A DNA stretch of 64,000 nt from Nocardioides malaquae. GTDB taxonomy: Bacteria; Actinomycetota; Actinomycetes; Propionibacteriales; Nocardioidaceae. The DNA lies in NCBI RefSeq assembly GCF_015070385.1, contig NZ_JADCSA010000005.1, forward strand, positions 1-64,000, given 5' to 3'. The notes beneath the pieces were generated by a model that was given only the letters and a program-made list of their open reading frames with translations, did not search any database and had not been told where the DNA came from. Each line of letters begins with the position of its first letter. Positions within the stretch are counted from its first letter, which is position 1. Positions 30,718 to 38,286 of this stretch are shown here, in pieces. A program made the translations under genes and the position numbers.

Positions 30718-30761
30718 CCGTACCTCCTCGTTGATCGCTGCCGAGGGCTCCTCGGGCCAAC

Positions 30762-30778
30762 TACTAACCACGATAGTA
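30762..30778. promoter_or_regulatory. TACTA-N7-TAGTA operator 1 (dsbA-VKOR / DUF3152 gene)
   Basis: TACTAACCACGATAGTA: perfect half-sites with a 7-bp spacer, in the divergent promoter region 44 nt from the dsbA start and 87 nt from the chosen DUF3152 start. It is one of six sites with identical spacing in the island; the BlaI-type repressor at 35253 is the likely binder (inference). Confidence 0.65.
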
Positions 30779-30865
30779 TGCGGGACGCGCGGGGATCACA
30801 TTGAGATGACCATGGGACAGGTGGCACGCACCCTCTGTCCACCCGGGGCGCAGAGAGGGGATGCC

Positions 30866-31651
30866 GTGAACGGTGGTGGCCGACACCGGAAGCCTGCCCG
30901 ACCCCAGTACCGCAACACCGCGATCACGATCCCCGCGCTGGTACTCATTGCAGTGCTCGTCGCGATCTTCATGCCTCCGGGTCGATGGTGGACGCAAGTA
31001 CTCCCGGTGCAGGAGCGTGAACGCGAAGATCACCCGGTGGCGAGGTCCGAACACTCCAACCAGATATCTCCAACCCAAGGGCCATCTCGCGTCGGCGGTG
31101 ACGACGAGAAGCGCGAGGCGGATCCCAAGCGGGCGCGTCCGCGCGTGCCGCCCAGAGGACCCGGAACCTTCGAACTCATGGCGCCGGACCGGGTCGGCCC
31201 GATCGTCGATCACAGCTACTCCGTCGAGATCGAAACCGGTATGCCGCTTCGAGCAGTGAGCGCCGCGAACCTGATCGACACGATCCTGACCGATGAGCGC
31301 GGCTGGGCGACGCGGGGGCACACCTTCACGCGGACCGACGTGGATCCCTCTATTCGCATCTTGATCGCTACGCCCGCCACCACTGACAAGCTCTGCGCCC
31401 CGCTGCAGACCCTCGGCCGCGTCTCTTGTCGCAACGGCGAGCTGGTCGTGCTCAACGGTGTCAGGTGGATCCGCGGAATTCCGGATTATCGCGGGGACCT
31501 GGGCGGCTACCGCCGATACCTGGTCAACCACGAAGTCGGTCATGCCCTGGGACAGTCGCACGTGTCCTGCCCAGGCCCTGGGATGCGTGCCCCGGTCATG
31601 ATGCAGCAGACCTACGGCCTCCAAGGATGCCGACGCAACCCGTGGCCCTGA
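30866..31651 (+). CDS. DUF3152 domain protein, secreted metalloprotease-like
   Basis: A 261-aa protein with an N-terminal anchor (about 18-38), a charged disordered linker (about 45-95), and a C-terminal DUF3152 domain of about 160 residues. The domain ends in VNHEVGHALGQSHVSC, a HEXXHXXGXXH zinc-binding motif, and PVMMQQTYGLQGC resembling a Met-turn, so a metzincin-like peptidase is likely but unproven. Four cysteines may form disulfides, which fits the neighbouring oxidase pair. GTG 30866 follows AGAGAGGGG; in-frame ATGs at 30806 and 30812 are alternatives. Confidence 0.78.
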   Translation: MNGGGRHRKPARPQYRNTAITIPALVLIAVLVAIFMPPGRWWTQVLPVQEREREDHPVARSEHSNQISPTQGPSRVGGDDEKREADPKRARPRVPPRGPGTFELMAPDRVGPIVDHSYSVEIETGMPLRAVSAANLIDTILTDERGWATRGHTFTRTDVDPSIRILIATPATTDKLCAPLQTLGRVSCRNGELVVLNGVRWIRGIPDYRGDLGGYRRYLVNHEVGHALGQSHVSCPGPGMRAPVMMQQTYGLQGCRRNPWP

Positions 31652-31678
31652 GCCTGTGACCGGCGTGCGGACAACGTC

Positions 31679-31695
31679 TCCTATGCGCCATAGTA
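31679..31695. promoter_or_regulatory. TACTA-N7-TAGTA operator 2 (cupredoxin-like lipoprotein)
   Basis: TCCTATGCGCCATAGTA: left half-site has one mismatch (TCCTA), the right is perfect, spacer 7 bp. The symmetry extends as CTNCTATG-N3-CATAGNAG. It lies 47 nt upstream of the lipoprotein start at 31743. Confidence 0.6.
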
Positions 31696-31742
31696 GACGC
31701 CGCAGGAGCCTATACATCGTCCGTAGAACCCTAGGAGAACCT

Positions 31743-32192
31743 GTGCACAGCTTGCGCCTGATCGCCGCGGCCCTCATCTCGATGGTCGCCCTGGCTTCCT
31801 GCTCGGCGGATGAGCAGACCGAGGCGAAGGAGGGTGTAGCCGGACCATCTAGCCCGCCCGCCGCCACTCCGTCTGCGCAGGAGTCATCTTCTCCTCAGCC
31901 CGCGGAGAGCGAGGAGCCCGAGGCGCCGATCGCCCCGACGGTCGAAGTCCGAGTGGTAGGGGAGCAGGTCGCGCCGAATGCGGCGGCAATCGCGCTGGGA
32001 GTCGGGGAGACCTTGGTCTTCGACATCAGCTCGGACCGGGCGGGCGAGCTGCACGTCCATTCCAAGCCCGAGCAGTACGTGAAGTTTGCGGCCGGCGCGA
32101 CGCGGGCGGAGATCACCGTTCACACACCCGGCACGGTGGAGGTCGAGGAGCACGAGACCAGCGCCGTCGTCGCGGTCCTGGAAGTTCGCTGA
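31743..32192 (+). CDS. Lipoprotein with cupredoxin-like domain
   Basis: A 149-aa lipoprotein: signal peptide with lipobox LASC (Cys20), a Pro/Ser/Glu-rich linker (about 24-62), and a beta-rich domain of about 80 residues. GETLVFDISSDRAGELHVHS and EHETSAVVAVLEVR recall cupredoxin-like folds, and the HVHS and EEHE histidines could bind copper, though the classical Cys ligand is missing. GTG 31743 has AGGAG 6 nt upstream. The next gene starts 3 nt after its stop, so the two are co-transcribed. Confidence 0.75.
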   Translation: MHSLRLIAAALISMVALASCSADEQTEAKEGVAGPSSPPAATPSAQESSSPQPAESEEPEAPIAPTVEVRVVGEQVAPNAAAIALGVGETLVFDISSDRAGELHVHSKPEQYVKFAAGATRAEITVHTPGTVEVEEHETSAVVAVLEVR

Positions 32193-32195
32193 CCC

Positions 32196-33512
32196 ATGCT
32201 CTCCGCGCACGGTCTGGGCGGGGGAGACGACCTTCCGATCCCCGCGTCCCTGGCGATCGCAGGTGGCACTGCCGCGCTCACCATCTCGTTCGTCGTGCTG
32301 ATGCTCGCTTGGCGCAAGCCCAGGTTCGACGATCCCACCGGCGAGTACGTCGTTCCACGCTCGCTGGCGTCCTTCCTTGACAGCCGGGCGCTGACGGTCA
32401 CACTCCGCCTGGCCGGGTTGATGTTCCTCGGTTTCATGCTGTGGCCCGCACTGTTCGGACCCGACCTTCTCATCAATCCCACGTTCGGGGTCGTCTATGT
32501 GTGGCTCTGGGTCGGACTCGTTCCTGCCTCGCTGCTCTTCGGACCGGTGATCCGCGCGGTCAGCCCAGTGCGGACCGTCCTCGAGCTGCTCGACCGCGCG
32601 ATGGGGCGTTCGCCGGACACGCTCCGCCCGTACCCCGCCAGCCTCGGTTACTGGCCTGCCGCACTAGGGCTCTTCGCCTTCGTGTGGTTGGAGCTCGTTG
32701 CGCCGGGTGCGGCCGAGCTCGGTGTCCTCCGGGTCTGGTTCGCGATCTATGCTGCCGCGATGCTGATCGGCTGGGCCTTCTACGGCACGGTGTGGTTGGT
32801 TCATGCCGACCCCTTCGAAAGCTACTCGACGCTCGTAAGTCACCTCTCGCCCTGGAGTCGCAGCGTCTCCGGGCAACTGGTCCTCGTCAGCCCGCTTCGC
32901 AACCTCGCACGCGTCAAGCCGAAGGCAGGACTCGTCGCCGTGGTTGCGGTGCTGCTTGGCAGCACCGCGTACGACAGCTGGAGCAGCTCGCTCACTTGGG
33001 TCAGGTTCGTGCAGTCCAACAACGTCGACGTCACACGCCTCGGCACCGCCCTGATGGCCCTCATCATCCTGGTGGTCGGCGTCAGCTTCACCCTTGCCTG
33101 CGTCGCTACCGCGGTCAACGACCAAGTGATCAGCCGCCGCATGCTTCCCCGAACCATGGCCCACTCGATCTTGCCGATCATCGTGGGGTACATGGTCGCC
33201 CACTACCTCACCTACCTGGTCGAGATCGGTCAAAGGACGCTCATCCAGCTCAGTGACCCCATGGCCGACGGGTCAGACCTCTTCGGAACCGCCGACTGGG
33301 GCATCAACTTCTGGCTGTCGCAGAATCCCACCGTGCTGGCCAGCATCAAGGTGAGTGCGATCGTGGTTGGTCACGTGCTGGGCGTCATCGCCGCACACGA
33401 CAGGGCGCTGCGCGTACTCCCAGCGCGCCACCAGGTCACGGGGCAGCTCGCGCTGCTCCTGGCGATGACGCTCTACACCTTCATGGGGCTCTTCCTGCTC
33501 TTCGGCGCCTGA
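32196..33512 (+). CDS. Polytopic membrane protein (family labelled fenitrothion hydrolase in databases)
   Basis: A 438-aa integral membrane protein with about 10 hydrophobic segments. The N-terminus AHGLGGGDDLPIPASLAI and the WRKPRF that follows resemble a widespread actinobacterial family that databases often name fenitrothion hydrolase. That name comes from a distant enzyme and says little about the role here. Histidine-bearing helices (MAHSILPIIVGYMVAHYLTY; VVGHVLGVIAAHD) could bind heme or metal. Pairing with a cupredoxin-like lipoprotein suggests envelope copper or electron transfer work. Identification is moderate. Confidence 0.65.
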   Translation: MLSAHGLGGGDDLPIPASLAIAGGTAALTISFVVLMLAWRKPRFDDPTGEYVVPRSLASFLDSRALTVTLRLAGLMFLGFMLWPALFGPDLLINPTFGVVYVWLWVGLVPASLLFGPVIRAVSPVRTVLELLDRAMGRSPDTLRPYPASLGYWPAALGLFAFVWLELVAPGAAELGVLRVWFAIYAAAMLIGWAFYGTVWLVHADPFESYSTLVSHLSPWSRSVSGQLVLVSPLRNLARVKPKAGLVAVVAVLLGSTAYDSWSSSLTWVRFVQSNNVDVTRLGTALMALIILVVGVSFTLACVATAVNDQVISRRMLPRTMAHSILPIIVGYMVAHYLTYLVEIGQRTLIQLSDPMADGSDLFGTADWGINFWLSQNPTVLASIKVSAIVVGHVLGVIAAHDRALRVLPARHQVTGQLALLLAMTLYTFMGLFLLFGA

Positions 33513-33531
33513 GCCGGCCCCACCGATCCAC

Positions 33532-33548
33532 TACTATCTAACTTAGTA
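33532..33548. promoter_or_regulatory. TACTA-N7-TAGTA operator 3 (TlpA-like gene)
   Basis: TACTATCTAACTTAGTA, both half-sites perfect; symmetry extends to ACTACTA-N7-TAGTAGT (33530-33550). It lies 55 nt upstream of the ATG at 33604 in a short AT-rich island between two GC-rich genes. Confidence 0.7.
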
Positions 33549-33603
33549 GTAGTCGGCGCACCTGCGTCACCACGCGTGCGACACCGTCAGGAGTAGCTCA
33601 AGC

Positions 33604-34269
33604 ATGTATAAGACCCAGGCCAAACGCGCCCGTGAAACGGTACCGACCGACGCCGAGCCCGTGCCTCGGCGCACCCGAGGAGGCCGTCTCGTCCTGGTGG
33701 GGGTGGCCGTGCTGCTGTGCGCCACGTGGGTGTGGACGGAACGGTCGAAGACCGAAACGAATGGTCTGTCCGCCGGGGAGTCAGTGATTCAGGAGTACGA
33801 ACCGGAAGACCGGGTCAGGGTGGGCGAGTTCTCGGGACGGCTTCTCGATGGCGGTCGCGCCAGTTCGGCGGACCTCGGCTCGAAGCCAGTCGTGTTCAAC
33901 GTCTGGGGGTCGTGGTGCGTGCCCTGCCGAACGGAAGCGCCTGCGCTGGTACGTCTTGCCGAGGAGACCAAGGATCGAGCGACGTTCATCGGCATCAACA
34001 CCCGGGACAGCGAGGCCTCCGCCAAGGCTTTCGAGAGTCGCTACAAGGTTCCCTATCCGTCCATCACTACCGAGGACAACAGTTCGGTCACGCTGGCGCT
34101 CGGCAGCGCCGCGGTCACGGCCGTGCCGACGACGATCATCGTGGATCACCAGGGGAGGATCGCCGCCCGTGTCGTGGGGCCCGGCACGTACACCACGTTC
34201 CGCACCCTGCTCGACGAGGTTCTCGACGAAGCCCCGCGGGAGGCGACCCGAACGGACAGGGGTGACTGA
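33604..34269 (+). CDS. TlpA/ResA-like membrane-anchored thioredoxin
   Basis: A 221-aa protein: one N-terminal anchor (about 28-46) and a thioredoxin domain with the reductant-type active site WGSWCVPCRTEAP (CVPC near 103-106) and cis-Pro AVPTTIIVDHQGRI. In System II cytochrome c maturation this protein takes electrons from CcdA and keeps apocytochrome thiols reduced. CcdA, ResB and CcsB homologues are nearby in the island. It is transcribed from its own operator-bearing promoter. Confidence 0.9.
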   Translation: MYKTQAKRARETVPTDAEPVPRRTRGGRLVLVGVAVLLCATWVWTERSKTETNGLSAGESVIQEYEPEDRVRVGEFSGRLLDGGRASSADLGSKPVVFNVWGSWCVPCRTEAPALVRLAEETKDRATFIGINTRDSEASAKAFESRYKVPYPSITTEDNSSVTLALGSAAVTAVPTTIIVDHQGRIAARVVGPGTYTTFRTLLDEVLDEAPREATRTDRGD

Positions 34270-34278
34270 CGTGGCCCG

Positions 34279-35250
34279 TCAGTGGGTGGTCGGCCGGGCC
34301 ACGGCAACGTCACAGCACCCTTGCTTGGAGGCGCCCAGCGCCGGAAGAAAGGCGAGCCCGATGGGCGCGACGAGCAAGGCGCTGGTCGCAAGTCCGACGC
34401 CGACGCCGACGCGAAGCCTGACGGAATCCCGGTGACGGTCCCCGTCCACAAGGCGGCGGATCCGACGGCTGCGGCCGGCCGAGGCCGCTGTCGGAGTGTC
34501 CGGCCCTGCCGTGCCCACGAACGTGGTCAGCGCACCGGCCATCGCTGCGCGCTGGCCGACTCCTTGCGCGGCGTCATCGGCTTGCATCTCGACGAGCTGC
34601 TCGATCTGGGCGTGGGCGGTGGCGAAGAACGGCAAGTCGTGGAAAGCGCGCCTTAGCACCTCCGTCAGCATCAGAGCCAAGTCGTGCCGGGCCCGAAGGT
34701 GTCGGCGTTCGTGGGAGAGTGCCGAGCGCAGCTCGTCCTCGCCGAGCGCCGCAAGAGCCGCGGTGGTGACGACGATGGCCCCGCCATGACCCGGAACGCT
34801 GTACACGAGAGGAATCGGCAGATCCACCACCGTGTAACCCTCCGGGTGGGGGCGCCCAATGAGGGCCAGCGTCTCCAACTGCATGCGCCGATGCTGTCGG
34901 GACGACAGCATGACGCCCAGGAAGACCCGGGTCAGGTTGATGACGAGGGCAACCGTCGCAACCAAGGCTCCGACGGCGAAAATGGTGCCGGCCGGCGTCT
35001 CATAGTGATCGGTCACATCCAGATGGGTGGTGCGCACGAGGTCACCGATGTGGCTGGCCCCCGGCAGCACAGGCACCGCGAGCGTGAGGCCGCCAAGAAT
35101 GAGCGCCCAGGCGACAGTCGCCGTCAACGACTGCCACGCCCAGATCCCCCACGAGGGCTGGTTGAGAGGCCAGTCGGCGGCCAGCAAGACGCGAGGACCG
35201 AGGGTTGTCAGGCCGACCGCGAGCAGAAGCAACAACAGGGGTGCCGTCAC
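34279..35250 (-). CDS. M56 (BlaR1/MecR1-like) membrane metalloprotease
   Basis: A 323-aa M56 peptidase. Hydrophobic segments lie near 1-25, 38-62, 88-112 and 280-305. The zinc motif HERRH (HEXXH) is in SALSHERRHLRARHD near 178, with a downstream EMQADD glutamate. It lacks the C-terminal penicillin-binding sensor domain of BlaR1, so the inducing signal cannot be a beta-lactam through that domain. M56 proteins trigger cleavage of the cognate BlaI repressor. GTG 35250 follows blaI by 2 nt. Confidence 0.86.
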   Translation of the reverse strand: MTAPLLLLLLAVGLTTLGPRVLLAADWPLNQPSWGIWAWQSLTATVAWALILGGLTLAVPVLPGASHIGDLVRTTHLDVTDHYETPAGTIFAVGALVATVALVINLTRVFLGVMLSSRQHRRMQLETLALIGRPHPEGYTVVDLPIPLVYSVPGHGGAIVVTTAALAALGEDELRSALSHERRHLRARHDLALMLTEVLRRAFHDLPFFATAHAQIEQLVEMQADDAAQGVGQRAAMAGALTTFVGTAGPDTPTAASAGRSRRIRRLVDGDRHRDSVRLRVGVGVGLATSALLVAPIGLAFLPALGASKQGCCDVAVARPTTH

Positions 35251-35252
35251 GG

Positions 35253-35624
35253 CTAGTCCTCCAGCGCGGCCAGGGCGGCGCGGACTTGCGCCAACTCCTC
35301 ATCAGACAACTGTCCAACGAAATGGAGCAGTGCTCCACCCCGGTTAGTGCTTGTGGAGAGGACTTGTCCGAGCAGGCTTGCGGTGTGCGCCTCCCGACTG
35401 AGCGTCGCGGTGTACAGGTAGGCGCGGCCCTCCTTGTGGCGACGAACCAGGTCCTTTCCGTGGAGGTTGTCCAGAACCGTCATCACGGTGGTGTAGGCGA
35501 TGTCCCGCGTCGATTGAAGATGCTCGACCACCTCCCGCACGGACGCGGGCCGGTCCCAGTCCCATAACGTCTGCATGACCGCGGCCTCCAACTGGCCCAG
35601 CTGCCGCACCCGGTCCCGCTTCAT
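35253..35624 (-). CDS. BlaI/MecI/CopY-family transcriptional repressor
   Basis: A 123-aa winged-helix repressor: LGQLEAAVMQTLWDWDRPAS, REVVEHLQSTRDIAYTTVMT with the recognition helix, VLDNLHGKDLVRRHKEGRAY, and a C-terminal dimerisation helix. Family members bind TACA/TGTA-type dyads and are removed by M56-dependent proteolysis. The gene is cotranscribed with its protease. A TACTA-N7-TAGTA dyad 39 nt before the start implies autoregulation, and five similar dyads in the island suggest a regulon. Confidence 0.92.
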   Translation of the reverse strand: MKRDRVRQLGQLEAAVMQTLWDWDRPASVREVVEHLQSTRDIAYTTVMTVLDNLHGKDLVRRHKEGRAYLYTATLSREAHTASLLGQVLSTSTNRGGALLHFVGQLSDEELAQVRAALAALED

Positions 35625-35663
35625 CTGGTCGCACCTCCTGACTGACTGCTCATCAGCCCACTG

Positions 35664-35680
35664 TACTATGCACGTTAGTA
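35664..35680. promoter_or_regulatory. TACTA-N7-TAGTA operator 4 (blaI-M56 / ccdA)
   Basis: TACTATGCACGTTAGTA, both half-sites perfect, extended by G and C as GTACTA-N7-TAGTAC. It sits between divergent blaI (39 nt) and ccdA (24 nt), so one repressor dimer could control both. Its position in front of the repressor gene is the strongest argument for BlaI as ligand. Confidence 0.75.
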
Positions 35681-35704
35681 CTCACAGTCTGTCTGCCCTG
35701 CGAG

Positions 35705-36514
35705 GTGCCGGTCGTGTTCGTGAAGGCCTCGCTGCTAGGGGCAGCATCCGTCGCGCAGGCGTCTGTCCAGGACGCGGTGCTCACCGGACCACTCCTTGCG
35801 GCGCTGGTCATCGCGGCGCTTGCCGGTCTGATCTCCTTCTTCTCGCCGTGCTGCCTGCCGTTGGTGCCCGTGTATCTCGGGTATGCGGCTGGCCTGACCG
35901 GCACCTCGAGCGGCGAAAGTCGCACGCCACGGCTCCGCGTGCTCGTGGGAACCGGTCTCTTCGTGCTGGGGTTCGCCACAGTGTTCACCGGCTACGGCGC
36001 GGCGTTTGGTCAACTCGGCAGCGCGCTGATCAGGCATCAAGAGCTCCTAGTCCGGGGTGCAGGCCTGCTCACGCTGGTCATGGGGTTGCTCTTTCTTGGA
36101 GCCCTCGGCCGTGTTCCCGGGTTGAGTCGCTCGATCAAGCCTTCCTTCAGCCCCAAGGTGGGCCTGGCTGGTGCTCCCTTGCTCGGAGGGCTCTTCGCCA
36201 TCGGTTGGACCCCTTGCATCGGTCCTGCGCTGGCTGCGGTCCTCACGCTGTCGACCACGAGCGGCACCGCCGGTAGAGGCGCCTTGCTGACCTTCGTCTA
36301 CAGCCTCGGGCTGGGGGTCCCGTTCCTCCTCGCGGCATCGTCGATCGGCCGCAGCGCGCACGCTTTCACGTGGGTGCGCCGGAACATGCGTGTCATCACC
36401 GGCGTCGGGGGAAGCTTTCTCGTCCTCATCGGCCTGGCCCAGCTCACGGGTCTGTGGTCCGAAGCGATGGTCTCGCTGCAAGTCTTGATCGGTGGATGGC
36501 AGACCCCCTTGTGA
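35705..36514 (+). CDS. ccdA: CcdA-type thiol-electron transporter
   Basis: A 269-aa membrane protein with six to seven helices. The functional cysteines are in [15 protein letters not shown] (first transmembrane helix, near 48-49) and [15 protein letters not shown] (near 168). CcdA/DsbD-beta proteins carry reducing power from cytoplasmic thioredoxin to ResA/TlpA-like proteins outside. GTG 35705 is 24 nt from the operator. It is coupled to the lnt gene by a GTGA overlap. Confidence 0.9.
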   Translation: MPVVFVKASLLGAASVAQASVQDAVLTGPLLAALVIAALAGLISFFSPCCLPLVPVYLGYAAGLTGTSSGESRTPRLRVLVGTGLFVLGFATVFTGYGAAFGQLGSALIRHQELLVRGAGLLTLVMGLLFLGALGRVPGLSRSIKPSFSPKVGLAGAPLLGGLFAIGWTPCIGPALAAVLTLSTTSGTAGRGALLTFVYSLGLGVPFLLAASSIGRSAHAFTWVRRNMRVITGVGGSFLVLIGLAQLTGLWSEAMVSLQVLIGGWQTPL

Positions 36515-38286
36515 GCAGCAAGGCGCCGGGTGGGGACGTTCCGGCGGTTGCCCGGGGGGGTGCGGTGACGGGCGTCCCGCGTGGGACGTCGGACGTTTCA
36601 ACTACAAGGCGGCGGCAGCTCCTGTCGAGTGCCACATGCCATGCGCTGGCCGGGGTGGCCGGCATAACCACGGCCCTTGCCTTCGATCCCTTCGCGGTGC
36701 CATACGCTGCAGTCGTCGGAATCGCGCTGTGGCAGACGATCCCCCTGCGCAAGGGCGCTCGGCATGCCGTGAGTGTCGGTGCCTGCTTCGGCCTCGGCTT
36801 CCTGCTGGTCCTCACCTGGTGGCTGGCTCAATCTTTCGGTCCTGCTGTCTGGTTCGGCCTCGCGGTCGTGCAGTCGATGTGGTTCGCGCTGCTGAGCGCA
36901 TCCGTGGTGCTGCTGCGGCGGCTTCCTGGACATCCCTTCTGGTTCGCAGTGGCCTGGGCTGGCATGGAGCACCTTCGCTCGAGCTGGCCCCTGGGCGGTC
37001 TGCCATGGGGCCGGCTGGGTGTCACCACGGTCGACACGGCGCTGTCCCCTCTCCTGCCGGCTCTGGGCCTGACTGGTACCGGATTCGTGTTGGCACTGGT
37101 GGCGGGCATTGCTTCCTGCGGAGGACGCTGGGCTCTGGCACACGCGGGCGCAAGACGGCCGCCCCGAGCGCGCCTCGCGCAGCAGGTCGTCTGGCTTGGG
37201 TGTGCTGCGGTCACGGTGCCGCTCGGGATCGCGTTGGTCCCTACCTCCAGTCCCGCCGTGGCTGAGGGGACGCGACAGCCAGAGACCATCCGCTTGGCCC
37301 TGGTCCAAGGTGGGGTTCCTGGCGACGGGCGACAGTTGGCTGCCCATCACCGCCGCGTCACCACCAACCACGTTGAAGCCACGGTCGATCTGGGTCACCG
37401 TGTGGAGGAAGGCCTCACTCCGGCGCCCGACCTCGTGGTGTGGCCCGAGAACTCCACGGCCGTCGACCCGTTCGAGGACGCGGAGGCACGAGCGGGGATC
37501 GTCGCAGCGGTGGGGAGCATTGACGCACCCATCCTCGTCGGTGCCATGGTCGACGGCCCTACCGCCCGACACGTACTGAACCAGGGCGTCCTCTGGGAGC
37601 AGGATGGGCATACTGGCGCTCGCTACACCAAGCGCCATCCGGTGCCCTTTGGCGAGTACATCCCCGCTCGGGGTCTCCTCGGACGACTCTCCCCGCGACT
37701 GGAGCGGATCCCTCGCGACATGCTCCGCGGCAACTCCACGTCGCCGCTTCAAATCGGCGACACCCTGGTCGCCGTCGCCATCTGTTACGACGTGGCCTAC
37801 GACGACGTGATCCCCGCGCAAGTGCGAGAAGGCGCACAAATCGCGGTGGTGCAGACCAGCAACGCTAGTTTTACCGGAACGGCGCAACCCCAACAACAGC
37901 TCACCATCACCCGGGCGCGGGCACTGGAGACTGGACGCTCCATCGCAGTCTCCTCTACGAACGGGGTGACAGCCGGCATCGCTCCCGACGGTCGGGTGAT
38001 CGCCCGGGCGCCGCTGCGCCGGACCACGGTCCTGACCATGGATCTGCCGCTCCATCACACGCTCACACCTGCAGTGCGGTGGGGCCACCTGGTCCCTGGT
38101 GGCTTGTTGGGCGTGTTGGTGATCGGCCTGGGCGCAGCCGTGGTCCGCGCCGTGCGCAACTCCGGAGGTACGCATCGACCCAACCCAGACCCGGCATCCG
38201 AGGCAGTCGGCTATGGCGTAGGCGGAGACGAACGGCCCGACACGTCCGGTGGCCTCGCGTTGAGCCGCGCGAAGTACTCGTTGTAA
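36511..38286 (+). CDS. lnt: Apolipoprotein N-acyltransferase
   Basis: A 591-aa Lnt: six to seven N-terminal membrane helices (about 30-250) followed by a periplasm-side nitrilase domain. The catalytic triad is visible: Glu in VVWPENST, Lys in [12 protein letters not shown] and Cys in [11 protein letters not shown]. It N-acylates the lipoprotein cysteine. GTG 36511 overlaps the ccdA stop; ATG 36496 is an alternative. The last 76 nt overlap the convergent CopD-CtaG gene. An lnt on a mobile island, next to an island lipoprotein, is unusual. Confidence 0.9.
   Translation: MSSKAPGGDVPAVARGGAVTGVPRGTSDVSTTRRRQLLSSATCHALAGVAGITTALAFDPFAVPYAAVVGIALWQTIPLRKGARHAVSVGACFGLGFLLVLTWWLAQSFGPAVWFGLAVVQSMWFALLSASVVLLRRLPGHPFWFAVAWAGMEHLRSSWPLGGLPWGRLGVTTVDTALSPLLPALGLTGTGFVLALVAGIASCGGRWALAHAGARRPPRARLAQQVVWLGCAAVTVPLGIALVPTSSPAVAEGTRQPETIRLALVQGGVPGDGRQLAAHHRRVTTNHVEATVDLGHRVEEGLTPAPDLVVWPENSTAVDPFEDAEARAGIVAAVGSIDAPILVGAMVDGPTARHVLNQGVLWEQDGHTGARYTKRHPVPFGEYIPARGLLGRLSPRLERIPRDMLRGNSTSPLQIGDTLVAVAICYDVAYDDVIPAQVREGAQIAVVQTSNASFTGTAQPQQQLTITRARALETGRSIAVSSTNGVTAGIAPDGRVIARAPLRRTTVLTMDLPLHHTLTPAVRWGHLVPGGLLGVLVIGLGAAVVRAVRNSGGTHRPNPDPASEAVGYGVGGDERPDTSGGLALSRAKYSL

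Noticed and set aside
32196..33512. Literal fenitrothion (pesticide) hydrolase
   Set aside because: The label derives from a distant family member; the sequence and context give no support for pesticide hydrolysis.
34279..35624. Beta-lactam resistance regulators with a beta-lactamase target
   Set aside because: No beta-lactamase or penicillin-binding gene in the island, and the M56 protein lacks the sensor domain.
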